This document shows, in pieces, positions 1 through 7,798 of a DNA stretch of 37,303 nucleotides; position 1 is the stretch's first letter, and each line of letters starts with the position of its first letter. The position numbers were made by a program, and so were the translations under genes. The DNA is taken from NCBI GenBank assembly GCA_012267415.1, contig JAAXGN010000101.1, positions 73,457 to 110,759 on the forward strand, read 5' to 3'. The notes beneath the pieces are model-generated. The model worked only from the letters and a program-made list of their open reading frames with translations. It had not been told where the DNA came from and did not search any database. Source of the DNA: Candidatus Poribacteria bacterium (GTDB lineage: Bacteria > Poribacteria > WGA-4E > WGA-3G).

Positions 1-693
1 AATCAATTTTGACTTAGCAACACAGAATTCTTCTTTAACAAGACGCACTTTTAATTCTGCAATCTGAAGTTTAGTTGTTGCAATCGCAACATCCAAATCC
101 GCTAACCCTCTCATATAATAATAATCTGCTAATTCTTGCATTTTATAGTATTCATCTGGAATTACTACCTCAAGTTCCCACATATCTAGGGAATTTATCC
201 ACATATCATGATCAGACAGGTATCTAGCAGCTTCATTGTAACCATCGTAAAAATGATCAAGTTCTCTACGTGCCAAATCATCTTCTGCCAGTCGCACTTC
301 TGCTTCAGTAACTCTTACTTCTGCTTCAGAAAGTCGTAATGCATCTTCAGCAAGAAATCTAGAAATCAGGTTGTCTTGTCGATTCATAGACCAATCTGTG
401 TTGAATGTTTTATCATACAACTTAAATTCTTCTCTTGTAAGTTGCATCTCAGTCTCTGTGAGATTCAGCTCTGCTTTCAAAATCTCATATTCTTCTCCTA
501 AACCAATTAATCTCTCAATACATTCCTGTGTCAAAAGATCTTCCAAAATCTCAATACATGTTTTATTTTTTTCTTGGATATACAATAAAGGCTCTGAGTC
601 TGTATAAGCATTCCTTACAATCGAATCCACAAAACGTTCTCTTGCTTCCGCTAGTCGAGCTTTTACTTGTTCTAGCCAGATTTCGTTATCCAT
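1..693 (-). CDS. Coiled-coil hypothetical protein (3' end outside window)
   Basis: An open frame of 231 codons starts at ATG 693 and runs off the left edge without a stop. The product is highly charged (rich in Glu, Leu, Ala and Arg) and mostly predicted alpha helix. Around residues 120-145 it has heptad-like repeats of the form xEAEVRx (SEAEVRV, TEAEVRL), so a coiled coil is likely. No signal peptide or membrane segment is visible, so it is probably cytoplasmic. It begins 20 bp after the stop of the upstream PhyH gene and may be the last visible gene of that operon. I do not recognise a family and infer no function. The coding frame itself is convincing because 693 bases stay open in one frame with sensible composition. 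Confidence 0.7.
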   Translation of the reverse strand, partial: MDNEIWLEQVKARLAEARERFVDSIVRNAYTDSEPLLYIQEKNKTCIEILEDLLTQECIERLIGLGEEYEILKAELNLTETEMQLTREEFKLYDKTFNTDWSMNRQDNLISRFLAEDALRLSEAEVRVTEAEVRLAEDDLARRELDHFYDGYNEAARYLSDHDMWINSLDMWELEVVIPDEYYKMQELADYYYMRGLADLDVAIATTKLQIAELKVRLVKEEFCVAKSKLI

Positions 694-713
694 AATCACA
701 CACGATCTTACTT

Positions 714-1472
714 TTAATACGGAAACATCAAGTCTTCTTCCCCTGGGAATGTCTTTTTCAAGAATTCTGGTGAAATCCACCTTTCACCGGGGTCCTTACC
801 CGGTTTATAGTATCCAAAAACAACTGTCCATCTGGTATCGCTATCCTGTTTTCTCGGTGTTACCGCATGTGCTGCATGCGTCCACATCAATACGACCGTT
901 CCTTCTGGTGCTGATAACGTTTGAATTTCTAAAGGTTTACCTGTTTTAGGATGGGTTTTTCCTGCTAACCAACCTTCTTGTAATGCTTCATCAGTGGAAC
1001 CGTGAATTTTTGGATCACGGTATAAATGACTACCCGGTACTACTTTCAAGCCACCATCATCTGCATCAAATCCGTTCACATAGAAGAATACACGGATGTA
1101 ACCGTATCGGGAGTCATCTTCTGAATAACCGTGACTATGCCAGTGGATACCACCATTACCGCCAGGTCGATTGAGACTAACGCAGTGGTCATAACGTATC
1201 TCATCACCAAGCACTTCGCGCGCGAGTTTCAGCATTTGCGGATGCGGGATGAGACTTTCAAGATAACTATCGTATTCAGCAGCAAATCGATTCGGTTCAT
1301 AACCTTCTTTGCTTCCAGGGATAATTGATTCAATATAGGATAAGGATTCAGTTAGTTTTACGCGAGCATCATCGGTCAACAGTTCAGGAAGGACAAAATG
1401 TCCATCATGATCCATCTTCTCTCGCTCTCGGTCACCGAAGATGTAATCGTTAAATATCGGAACCTGCTGCAT
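714..1472 (-). CDS. Phytanoyl-CoA dioxygenase (PhyH) family protein, copy 1
   Basis: A 252-residue protein of the PhyH branch of Fe(II)/2-oxoglutarate dioxygenases, cytoplasmic enzymes that usually hydroxylate small organic substrates. The jelly-roll landmarks are present: WHSH at residues 111-114, the segment FFYVNGFDADDGGLKVVPGSH near 129-149, a distal HAAHAV at 199-204, and Arg214, placed to bind 2-oxoglutarate. The first metal motif reads His112-Ser-His114 instead of the usual HxD, so the metal site may be unusual or Asp may come from the nearby EDD (118-120). It is a tandem paralogue of the next gene upstream, with the same length and colinear motifs, and starts 26 bp after that gene's stop. 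The substrate cannot be read from the sequence; the MocA neighbour hints at sugar or polyol catabolism. Confidence 0.88.
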   Translation of the reverse strand: MQQVPIFNDYIFGDREREKMDHDGHFVLPELLTDDARVKLTESLSYIESIIPGSKEGYEPNRFAAEYDSYLESLIPHPQMLKLAREVLGDEIRYDHCVSLNRPGGNGGIHWHSHGYSEDDSRYGYIRVFFYVNGFDADDGGLKVVPGSHLYRDPKIHGSTDEALQEGWLAGKTHPKTGKPLEIQTLSAPEGTVVLMWTHAAHAVTPRKQDSDTRWTVVFGYYKPGKDPGERWISPEFLKKTFPGEEDLMFPY

Positions 1473-1498
1473 AAAAATCCTAAGTTGATACTTTTACG

Positions 1499-2257
1499 TT
1501 AATACAGAGACATCAACCCCTCTGAGCCGGGGATCGGTTTTGCTTCAAATTCGGGTGAAATCCAACGTGCACCAGAAGGTTTACCGGGATTGCGATAGGC
1601 GTAAACGACTGTCCACCGTGTATCGCTATCTCTCTTTCTTGGTGTTACCGCATGGGCAGCATGCGTCCACATCAATATCACTGTTCCTTCGGGAACTGAT
1701 AACCGCTCTATCCGTAAGGGTTCACCCGTTTCAGGGTGCGTTTTCCCGACCAACCAGCCAGCTTGAAGGTCTTCATCTGTTCTTCCCGATATCCTTCCAT
1801 CCCTATAAAGATGACTTCCGGGTACTGCTTTCAGACCACCATCGTCTGCCTCAAATCCATTGACATAGAAGAAGATGCGGACAAAGCCGTAGCGTGGGTC
1901 ATCATCTGAATAACTGTGACTATGCCAACCGATACCTCCGTTACCCCCGTGACGATTGAGACTCACACAGTGGTCATATCGGATATCGTCTCCAAGCACT
2001 TTACGTGCAAGAGATAACATTTGTGGATGGACAATCACGGTTTCAAGGTAGCTATCATATTCTGCTGAGAAACGATTTGGTTCATGACCTTCTTTACACC
2101 CAGGTATAATTGATTGAATATATGACAGAGATGCTGTTAGTCGTTTCTGAGCATCATCAGTCAACAGGCTTGGCAGAACAAAATGACCATCAGAATCTAA
2201 TTCTTCCCGCTCTTTTTCACCGAAGGTATACTCATGAAAAATTGGGGTGGATGTCAT
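1499..2257 (-). CDS. Phytanoyl-CoA dioxygenase (PhyH) family protein, copy 2
   Basis: A second 252-residue PhyH-family dioxygenase, colinear with copy 1 along its whole length. WHSH is again at 111-114 and HAAHAV near 199-204, followed by RWTVV. His110 of copy 1 is Gly here, but the HxH in place of HxD is kept, which suggests it is functional and not a decay product. The start codon overlaps the stop of the upstream MocA gene in an ATGA arrangement (2254-2257), implying translational coupling. The pair most likely arose by tandem duplication; residues differ throughout, so the duplication is not recent. Its role is probably oxidation of a small organic substrate with 2-oxoglutarate and iron; the substrate is unknown. 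Confidence 0.88.
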   Translation of the reverse strand: MTSTPIFHEYTFGEKEREELDSDGHFVLPSLLTDDAQKRLTASLSYIQSIIPGCKEGHEPNRFSAEYDSYLETVIVHPQMLSLARKVLGDDIRYDHCVSLNRHGGNGGIGWHSHSYSDDDPRYGFVRIFFYVNGFEADDGGLKAVPGSHLYRDGRISGRTDEDLQAGWLVGKTHPETGEPLRIERLSVPEGTVILMWTHAAHAVTPRKRDSDTRWTVVYAYRNPGKPSGARWISPEFEAKPIPGSEGLMSLY

Positions 2258-3246
2258 ACATTCTCCTCTGCGAATGCATCTGATTCTACATCGTCCAAGA
2301 ATATACGGGCGTTTTTTTGTAAAGCAGAACGATGAACAGCAGCTTCAAACAGGAGTTCGTTCCAAGCAGCATTGCCATCCGCAGGAAAAGGTTCATCTGC
2401 ATGCATCGCTTTAATCACTCCATCAGCCATGCGTTTGAAAGAGTGAGGCATCTCAGGTTGTCCCTGTTCATTTTCCCAACGTTCCTCAACTTCTGAGTTA
2501 TTCGCTTTGCGACGTAAATATGAACCGTCTAAACCGCGCGCTTCTGCATAAGATTTGTCACCGAGAACCTTAATACGGAGCGGATGATCGTCATAACCCC
2601 ACATGTTTGTTCCACTCAGTGAACCGATGACTCCGTTCTCCCATCCGATATGGATAAGACGTGCCCAACCACCAGATGCGTTGGGATCACCAACGACACT
2701 GACCCATTCAGGTCTTCCAACTGTCCACAGAATCAGATCAATTATATGTGACCAACAGTTGAAGTGTGCACGTGCATGAACCATCCGTATTTCACCTAAT
2801 GTACCATCTGCAACATCATCATGAAGTTTTTTGAAATGGTGCATAAACCTATAGTTGAAATCAATGCCAAATTTTAGACCTGATTCTCGCCACTTTGCGA
2901 TAGCAGGTGCGGCAATCTTTAGGTCTTCCTCCCTGACACGTGCTTGACCCTCTAAACCGCACAAAGGTTTTTCTGTAAAAACATTTCTTCCACCTTCAAT
3001 TAACTCTTGTAAGGGTGGAATACGTCTTGTCTCATTGACGATAAGCAACACAAGTTCGGCATCACACTTCTGTAGGAGTTCCTCAATAGTAGGATATCCT
3101 GGAACACCAAAATGTTCAGATGCCTTTTCAAGAAGTCCGGGATCCATATCGCATACAGCGACGACTTGAGCATCTGGATGGGCATGGAAGTTACCACCAT
3201 GCATCATTCCCATTCCTCTACCGCTAATCAGTGCACATTCTGTCAT
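2254..3246 (-). CDS. Gfo/Idh/MocA family oxidoreductase
   Basis: A 330-residue NAD(P)-dependent oxidoreductase of the Gfo/Idh/MocA family, typically acting on sugars, inositols or related polyols. The N-terminal Rossmann fold shows the glycine-rich SGRGMGMMHGG (residues 8-18) and VAVCDMDP, where an acidic residue follows beta-2. The family motif EKP is at 92-94, with Lys93 the expected catalytic lysine. I chose ATG 3246 over an upstream in-frame start at 3300: AGAGAGGAA sits just ahead of 3246, the protein then starts directly with the Rossmann strand, and a good promoter lies at 3283-3310, inside the longer frame. It is the first gene of the operon with the two PhyH genes. The exact substrate is unknown. 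Confidence 0.88.
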   Translation of the reverse strand: MTECALISGRGMGMMHGGNFHAHPDAQVVAVCDMDPGLLEKASEHFGVPGYPTIEELLQKCDAELVLLIVNETRRIPPLQELIEGGRNVFTEKPLCGLEGQARVREEDLKIAAPAIAKWRESGLKFGIDFNYRFMHHFKKLHDDVADGTLGEIRMVHARAHFNCWSHIIDLILWTVGRPEWVSVVGDPNASGGWARLIHIGWENGVIGSLSGTNMWGYDDHPLRIKVLGDKSYAEARGLDGSYLRRKANNSEVEERWENEQGQPEMPHSFKRMADGVIKAMHADEPFPADGNAAWNELLFEAAVHRSALQKNARIFLDDVESDAFAEENV

Positions 3247-3282
3247 TACATATTCCTCTCTTTTGAATGTTCTCTCAGAGGT

Positions 3283-3310
3283 AGTATAGCATATAGTCAA
3301 AAATACTCAA
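3283..3310 (-). promoter_or_regulatory. Sigma-70-type promoter of the MocA-PhyH operon
   Basis: Read on the minus strand: TTGAGT (3310-3305), a 16-bp spacer, then TATACT (3288-3283). Transcription would start near 3276, giving a leader of about 30 nt before ATG 3246. Confidence 0.5.
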
Positions 3311-3386
3311 GGAAAAATATTGTAGTTCTTTGATTTAACTTGTTTACAGACTCTTGAAATGTTAAAATCAGATGGAATTGTTATAC

Positions 3387-3410
3387 GTAGGTGCGATATC
3401 CTTATCGTAC
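3387..3410 (+). repeat. REP-like hairpin, GTAGGTGCGAT type, degenerate copy
   Basis: GTAG (3387-3390) is followed by GTGCGAT, a short loop and ATCGTAC, a 7-bp stem with one mismatch. It belongs to the same type as the pair at 8961-9078. It lies between the MocA operon promoter and the long inverted-repeat element at 3421. Confidence 0.55.
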
Positions 3411-3420
3411 CCTACACGTC

Positions 3421-3780
3421 ATTTAAGAGGATAAATTTAATCAATAGTAACCACAGTCCCATAGGGACGCTATGTTTATAGATCGTGGTTGAACACCGTT
3501 CTTTAGTCCCGTAGGGACGATATGTATAACATAGGCAATTACATTAACATATCGTCTCTAATGAAGATTAAAAAATCCTTCGGGTAATTAACGGGCAATG
3601 AATTGCCCTACTACAAACGGGTGGGTTCGTAGTAGGGCAATTCATTGCCCGTCGAAATATTACCCAATTAATAACTTAATCTTCATACGGGACTAAAGAG
3701 GGTTAGGATGACGTTTTTCTACAAACATATCGTCTCTATGGGACTGTGGTTACTATTAGATTGGATTTATATCCTTAAAT
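3421..3780. mobile_element. MITE-like non-coding element with ~60-bp terminal inverted repeats
   Basis: Positions 3421-3480 match the reverse complement of 3721-3780 over about 60 bp with only scattered mismatches; the stretch AATAGTAACCACAGTCCCAT is shared exactly. Inside are nested palindromes: GTAGGGACGATATG (3511-3524) pairs with its complement near 3547-3558, ATGAAGATTAA (3561-3571) pairs with 3676-3686, and a central perfect 24-bp stem (3591-3614 with 3629-3652) closes a 14-nt loop. The 360 bp contain no credible coding frame. The long inverted ends and lack of a transposase fit a miniature inverted-repeat element, or a REP cluster that grew by nesting. Nothing here shows which enzyme would move it. 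Confidence 0.65.
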
Positions 3781-3862
3781 TGACACCGATAGTGTGATAA
3801 GAAATTGTACCTACCAGGATGATGTCAAAATCGTTTTACCCAATCATTTACTTAATCTTCAT
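3662..3862 (+). repeat. Direct repeat of 25 bp flanking the right end of the element
   Basis: Positions 3662-3686 and 3838-3862 share a 25-bp sequence (ACCCAAT, a variable stretch, then CTTAATCTTCAT) with three mismatches. The first copy is inside the 3421-3780 element and the second is just upstream of the gene at 3888, so a second nested or older insertion may have ended here. Confidence 0.45.
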
Positions 3863-3887
3863 TTGATACAAATAATAGGAGGATTGT

Positions 3888-4784
3888 ATGAATTCTGAAA
3901 TATATCCAAAAATCGGTTTTATCGGGTTAGGGAATATGGGGAGTCGGATGGTGAAAAACCTCTGTTCTGCTGGGTATCCTCTAATCGGATATGATATTGA
4001 TGAAACAAAATGTGAAATGCTTACAACAATCGGTGCAACAATAGCAGATGACTCATCGCAGGTGGTTCAAGAGAGTGATATTATTATGACCAGTTTACGA
4101 TCGTCAGCTGTTTTCTTTAATGTTGCAGAAGAGCATTTCATACCGAATGTTGTTGATGGTCAAATATTCATTGATTTAGGTACTTCTGAAATTGAGAAGA
4201 CAAAAAAATTGGCATGTGTTCTGTCTGACAAGGGGGCATCGCTTATAGACGCACCGGTGAGTGGTGGACCCCACGGTTCCGAGACTGGTACGCTTCGCAT
4301 CTTTGTCGGTGGTGATGAAGAAGTTGTCGGAAAATGCAGACCCATCCTTGAGGTGCTCGGTGAACCGAAATACGTAGTTTACTGCGGTCCGAGTGGGTCT
4401 GGACAGATTGTCAAGGGAGTAAACCAATTGGTCATGGGACTGGGTGCTGCTGCATATATGGAAGCCATGGCATTCGGTGTATGCGCTGGCGTAGACCCGA
4501 ACGCAATTCGCGATGCCGTGGGTATGGGGGATGGATGGCGTGGTGAATTTGACAAGATCGCAAAACGTATCATTGAAGGTAAAGGAGAATCGCTTGTGAT
4601 CAAATATCCAGAATTACCCTACTTCCTTGATGCAGCAGAGGCAATTGGCTTTGAAATTCCCATGACAGAAGCTCTATACGGTTTCTGCAAGAAGGGCAGT
4701 TTCACAATGTATGATAACATGAACCGCACTTCACGTTCCTTCTGGCATGAATTGACGAAAGAATCTAAATATAGTGAACTTTAG
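3888..4784 (+). CDS. 3-hydroxyisobutyrate dehydrogenase-like (beta-hydroxyacid dehydrogenase) protein
   Basis: A 298-residue NAD(P)-dependent beta-hydroxyacid dehydrogenase, the family of 3-hydroxyisobutyrate dehydrogenase and tartronate semialdehyde reductase. The Rossmann motif GFIGLGNMGSRM is at residues 10-21 with GLGNMG at 13-18. The substrate-binding signature DAPVSGG is at 121-127. The catalytic segment GxxxKxxxN reads GQIVKGVNQ, with Lys176 and Asn179. The length is standard for the family. A strong ribosome binding site, AGGAGG (3877-3882), lies 5 nt before the ATG. The gene converges on the SUMF1 gene, with a REP hairpin between the stops. Which hydroxyacid it reduces or oxidises cannot be told. 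Confidence 0.92.
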   Translation: MNSEIYPKIGFIGLGNMGSRMVKNLCSAGYPLIGYDIDETKCEMLTTIGATIADDSSQVVQESDIIMTSLRSSAVFFNVAEEHFIPNVVDGQIFIDLGTSEIEKTKKLACVLSDKGASLIDAPVSGGPHGSETGTLRIFVGGDEEVVGKCRPILEVLGEPKYVVYCGPSGSGQIVKGVNQLVMGLGAAAYMEAMAFGVCAGVDPNAIRDAVGMGDGWRGEFDKIAKRIIEGKGESLVIKYPELPYFLDAAEAIGFEIPMTEALYGFCKKGSFTMYDNMNRTSRSFWHELTKESKYSEL

Positions 4785-4806
4785 AATTAATGATACACTC
4801 TACAGC

Positions 4807-4829
4807 GGGCGAGGAGACCTCGCCCCTAC
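4807..4829 (-). repeat. REP-like hairpin, GTAG-GGGCGAGG type
   Basis: GGGCGAGG (4807-4814), loop AGA, CCTCGCCC (4818-4825), then CTAC (4826-4829). Read on the minus strand this is GTAG followed directly by a perfect 8-bp hairpin. It sits between the convergent stops at 4784 and 4850. No T-run follows, so it is not a classic intrinsic terminator. Confidence 0.75.
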
Positions 4830-4849
4830 GAGGGTGTTCTTTGAATGAT

Positions 4850-5947
4850 TTACTGACTCTGCGATTTTGCGCAGCGGAAACCGATCAGATGACTTGTCCG
4901 TGCTACTTCATTACCACGACGAAAAGTAATCCATACGCGAGGTTGACCACTCTCAACCCATGACCCTCCTCGAACTGATCTGGATGTATCTATATTCATA
5001 TAGTTCTCAATGATCTCGTCTATACTCTCAGTACCTCCAATTGGGTTGTTATTAGGTGGGTTGTCATAGAAGTTTCTATCATATCTGTCAAGACACAATT
5101 CCAATACATTCCCAATCATATCATAGAGACCATAACCGTTCGGAGGGTAATCTCCGACAGGTGTCGTATTACCGGTGAGACCAACATTGAGTGTGTAGTT
5201 CGCTCTGTCTTCATCTATTGAATTTCCCCATGGATATCTCTGACCTTCTACGCCACCGCGTGCCGCTTTTTCCCATTCAGCTTCTGTCGGCAGACGTTTA
5301 CCAACCCACTGTGAATAAGCGACTGCAGCATACCAACTTACCGATACAACGGGATGGTCGGCTTTATTGTTTGGGAATGAATTCTCGTTCCAGTTAGCAA
5401 GGTAATTTCCATCATGAAATTCAGGATCAATTTGATCTTTCTGCCATTCAGGATTTGCATCAATGAACCTTTTGTATGCAGCGTTTGTCACTTCATATAT
5501 ATCTATGTAAAATGCATCAATGTATATTGTATGTCCAGGTTCTTCAACGTTGCCTGAATCTCCGCTAAGGCTTCCCATCTGATATTCACCTTCTGGGATT
5601 AATACCATTCCCTCTGGAACTACATCCTCCGAAACTTGTGATTCTACAGTGTATGTCAACGTTCGATTGCCACCTTCCCACGTAATCTCTATTTCCAGCG
5701 TACCCGATTCAAAAGGACCAGAAATCGTGAGTGTAGTATCCGTTGTATTAACTTCACCTTGAGAAATGACAAGGTTGAGGGGTGAATTGTTAAAATTCAC
5801 AGTAATCGTTGCATCTGTGGTTATACTGCTGCCATCAGGTGGATTAATGGAGTCTATCCCAATAGATTCATCTTCTCCACATCCAACTATGAGTACAGTA
5901 CACAGATGAATGCATATTAGGGACATAATTAGCGATTTCTTGTGCAA
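4850..5947 (-). CDS. SUMF1/formylglycine-enzyme-like lipoprotein
   Basis: A 365-residue predicted lipoprotein with an N-terminal signal peptide and a lipobox ending at Cys23 (LIVGC), so it should be anchored on the cell envelope. Residues 30-110 resemble a small beta domain. Residues 113-363 form a formylglycine-generating-enzyme fold: GEYQMGS, YEVTNAAYKRF, HPVVSVSWYAAVAYSQWVGK, RLPTEAEWEKAARGG, YPWGN, NGYGLYDMIGNV, SVRGGSW and the terminal GFRCA. The cysteine pair used by sulfatase-activating enzymes, upstream of GFRC, is not present (RVWITFRRG), so sulfatase activation is doubtful. The start is TTG 5947, with GGAGG spaced 6 nt ahead; ATG 5926 is a weaker alternative that would shorten the signal peptide. 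A paralogue lies at 7799-8923. Confidence 0.85.
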   Translation of the reverse strand: MHKKSLIMSLICIHLCTVLIVGCGEDESIGIDSINPPDGSSITTDATITVNFNNSPLNLVISQGEVNTTDTTLTISGPFESGTLEIEITWEGGNRTLTYTVESQVSEDVVPEGMVLIPEGEYQMGSLSGDSGNVEEPGHTIYIDAFYIDIYEVTNAAYKRFIDANPEWQKDQIDPEFHDGNYLANWNENSFPNNKADHPVVSVSWYAAVAYSQWVGKRLPTEAEWEKAARGGVEGQRYPWGNSIDEDRANYTLNVGLTGNTTPVGDYPPNGYGLYDMIGNVLELCLDRYDRNFYDNPPNNNPIGGTESIDEIIENYMNIDTSRSVRGGSWVESGQPRVWITFRRGNEVARTSHLIGFRCAKSQSQ

Positions 5948-6038
5948 AGATGTCCTCCTCTAAATCAGAATAAATTGTTTGGAATGCTGAGTAGTTTTTA
6001 TTATAATGGACGTCAGAATTAATGAAATATACCACAAC

Positions 6039-6102
6039 GGACGAGGAGACCTCGCCCCTACGCTGGGAACGGGCGAGGAGACCTCGCCCCTACGCTGGGA
6101 AC
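6039..6102 (-). repeat. Two tandem REP-like units (GTAG-GGGCGAGG type), 32-bp period
   Basis: Units 6039-6070 and 6071-6102 each hold the hairpin GGGCGAGG-AGA-CCTCGCCC (first copy GGAC in place of GGGC), then CTAC, then the spacer GCTGGGAAC. This is the same type as 4807-4829. The units overlap the 3' end of the ABC ATPase gene and provide its stop codon. Confidence 0.8.
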
Positions 6103-6873
6103 TGATTCCACATCAAAAACCTTGTCCATTTCGACCTGTATCATTTCATACAGATCCCTTTTCAATCTGATGAGTTCTGTATTCGTAATGCTTCTTGGAC
6201 GAGGCAAGGTGACATCCACCTCTGCTTTTATTGTGGCAGGTCTTGCTGTCATAACAAATATCTTATCTGCCATAACGAGTGCCTCCTCTAAATCGTGTGT
6301 AATCAATAGGATTGTCTGCTTTTCTTTTTCCCAAATATCTAACAGAATAGATTGCATCATGGAGCGTGTCATTGCGTCCAATGCACCGAAGGGTTCGTCT
6401 AATAGTAACGTATCTTTTTTAAATAAGAGTGTCCGTATCAAAGCAACGCGTTGTCGCATTCCTCCAGATAGCTGCGTGGGATAATGCTGTGCAAAACCTT
6501 CCAACCCCAGTTGCGTTAGGAGTATCTGTGCTTCCTTTATTGCACCACTCAGAGATGCCTTTTTTATTTCTGGGCCGATAAGAACATTCCTTAAGACCGT
6601 CCGCCAGGGTAACAGAAGATCTTTCTGCTGCATATAACCGAACAATCCTGTCTTGCTCTGTATCGGTTTCTCATTATAATATATTTCACCAACTTGCGAT
6701 GCAACAATCCCAGAAATAATATTGAACAGCGTACTCTTACCGCAACCAGATGGACCAATTAATGCAACAAATTGTCCCGCTTCTATTGAGAAGTTGATCT
6801 TGTTAAGTACCTGTAAGTGTGCGCCATTTTGTGTGAAATTGTGTGATAAATCGTGTACTCGTAGTTTGGTCAT
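6058..6873 (-). CDS. ABC transporter ATP-binding protein, nitrate/sulfonate/taurine type
   Basis: A 271-residue ATPase subunit of a NitT/TauT-family importer (relatives SsuB, TauB, NrtD, ThiZ). It is peripheral on the inner membrane and powers uptake of small anions or pyrimidines. Walker A GPSGCGKST is at 40-48, the Q-loop MQQKDLLLPW at 81-90, the signature LSGGMRQ at 135-141, Walker B LLLDEP at 156-161 and the switch His at 193. Residues 258-271 (VPSVGARSPRPFPA) are encoded by the REP-like repeat at 6039-6102, and its GTAG supplies the TAG stop. No permease or binding protein is adjacent, which is unusual for this family. The gene starts 15 bp after the DUF58 stop, so the two are probably co-transcribed. 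Confidence 0.9.
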   Translation of the reverse strand: MTKLRVHDLSHNFTQNGAHLQVLNKINFSIEAGQFVALIGPSGCGKSTLFNIISGIVASQVGEIYYNEKPIQSKTGLFGYMQQKDLLLPWRTVLRNVLIGPEIKKASLSGAIKEAQILLTQLGLEGFAQHYPTQLSGGMRQRVALIRTLLFKKDTLLLDEPFGALDAMTRSMMQSILLDIWEKEKQTILLITHDLEEALVMADKIFVMTARPATIKAEVDVTLPRPRSITNTELIRLKRDLYEMIQVEMDKVFDVESVPSVGARSPRPFPA

Positions 6874-6888
6874 CTTATTTTACCATTA

Positions 6889-7764
6889 TCAGTTGCGTGC
6901 TGCACGTTGACGAAAAAAACGAATTAAAGGCAAAACATAAGATTCATCTGTCCGGATATTAACAGAGTCTACTTGACTCGATCTAAAAGTCTGTTGCAGT
7001 TCTAAGGCTGCTTTTCGATTTAGTTCTGCATATAATTCTCTTGCTTGTGTTGCACGCGTATCTACCACGATGCGTTTTCCTGTTTCGGCATCCTGCAACT
7101 CTATTAAACCTACATTAGGCATTTCCACTTCCCTTCTGTCTTGTAACGTGATAGCAATTAGTGAATGCCGTTTGCTGGTAATCCGTAACTGTTTCTGATA
7201 GTCTGTATCCTTAAAATCTGATAATAGGAAGATAACGCTATGAGGTTTTAAGACGCGGTCTGCAAATGCCAATGATTCGCTAATATTCGTTCCGTGCTGT
7301 TCTGGCTGGAAACGGAGTATGTCCCGAACGACACGTAAGACATGGCGTTTCCCTTTCCCTGGGGCAACATAGTGTTCAACTGTATTTGTAAAGCAGATGA
7401 GTCCTACTTTGTCGTTATTTCTGATGGCTGAGAATGCCAGCAGTGCAGCAATTTCCGCTGCAATCTCCGCTTTCGTCTCGGTAATACTACCTAAAGTTGT
7501 TGATGCGCTCATGTCAACAATCAACATCATCACGAGTTCGCGTTCTTCAACGTATTTCTTAATGTATGCATGTCCCATGCGTGCGGTTACATTCCAGTCA
7601 ATCGTTCTGATTTCGTCTCCTGGTTGGTATTCTCTAACTTCATCAAATGTGATGCCTTGACCTTTGAAAACACTCCCATACTCCCCCGCGAAAATAGTGT
7701 TTACCAACCTATTTGAGAAGATATCAATGCGTTGGATCTTCTTGAGTATCTCTTTTTCGTCCAT
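6889..7764 (-). CDS. DUF58 domain protein (vWA-like)
   Basis: A 291-residue DUF58 protein. These proteins usually sit next to MoxR AAA ATPases and are thought to act in envelope or complex-assembly pathways. Visible marks are the DUF58 core YQPGDEIRTIDWNVTARMG and the vWA metal-site motif DMSAST (DxSxS) following VMMLIV. I place the start at ATG 7764 (MDEKEILKKI), because a longer frame to 7917 would overlap the end of the upstream gene and adds a segment that does not look coding; the ribosome binding site is weak either way. No MoxR partner is in the window, so this copy is separated from its usual neighbours. It sits between the TonB_C-SUMF1 gene (34 bp upstream) and the ABC ATPase. Confidence 0.88.
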   Translation of the reverse strand: MDEKEILKKIQRIDIFSNRLVNTIFAGEYGSVFKGQGITFDEVREYQPGDEIRTIDWNVTARMGHAYIKKYVEERELVMMLIVDMSASTTLGSITETKAEIAAEIAALLAFSAIRNNDKVGLICFTNTVEHYVAPGKGKRHVLRVVRDILRFQPEQHGTNISESLAFADRVLKPHSVIFLLSDFKDTDYQKQLRITSKRHSLIAITLQDRREVEMPNVGLIELQDAETGKRIVVDTRATQARELYAELNRKAALELQQTFRSSQVDSVNIRTDESYVLPLIRFFRQRAARN

Positions 7765-7798
7765 GCGATTCACACATTGAACAGACAGTCTTAGGGTA

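Noticed and set aside
3247..3300. Longer start for the MocA gene at 3300
   Set aside because: The promoter lies inside this stretch, and ATG 3246 has a good ribosome binding site directly before the Rossmann strand.
3451..3745. Repeated GTCCC(A/G)TAGGGAC words resembling a CRISPR repeat
   Set aside because: Copies are in opposite orientations, unevenly spaced and part of larger inverted repeats; there are no uniform spacers and no cas genes.
4807..4829. The GC-rich hairpin as an intrinsic terminator
   Set aside because: No T-tract follows on either strand, and the same hairpin occurs elsewhere as a repeat; it may still slow transcription.
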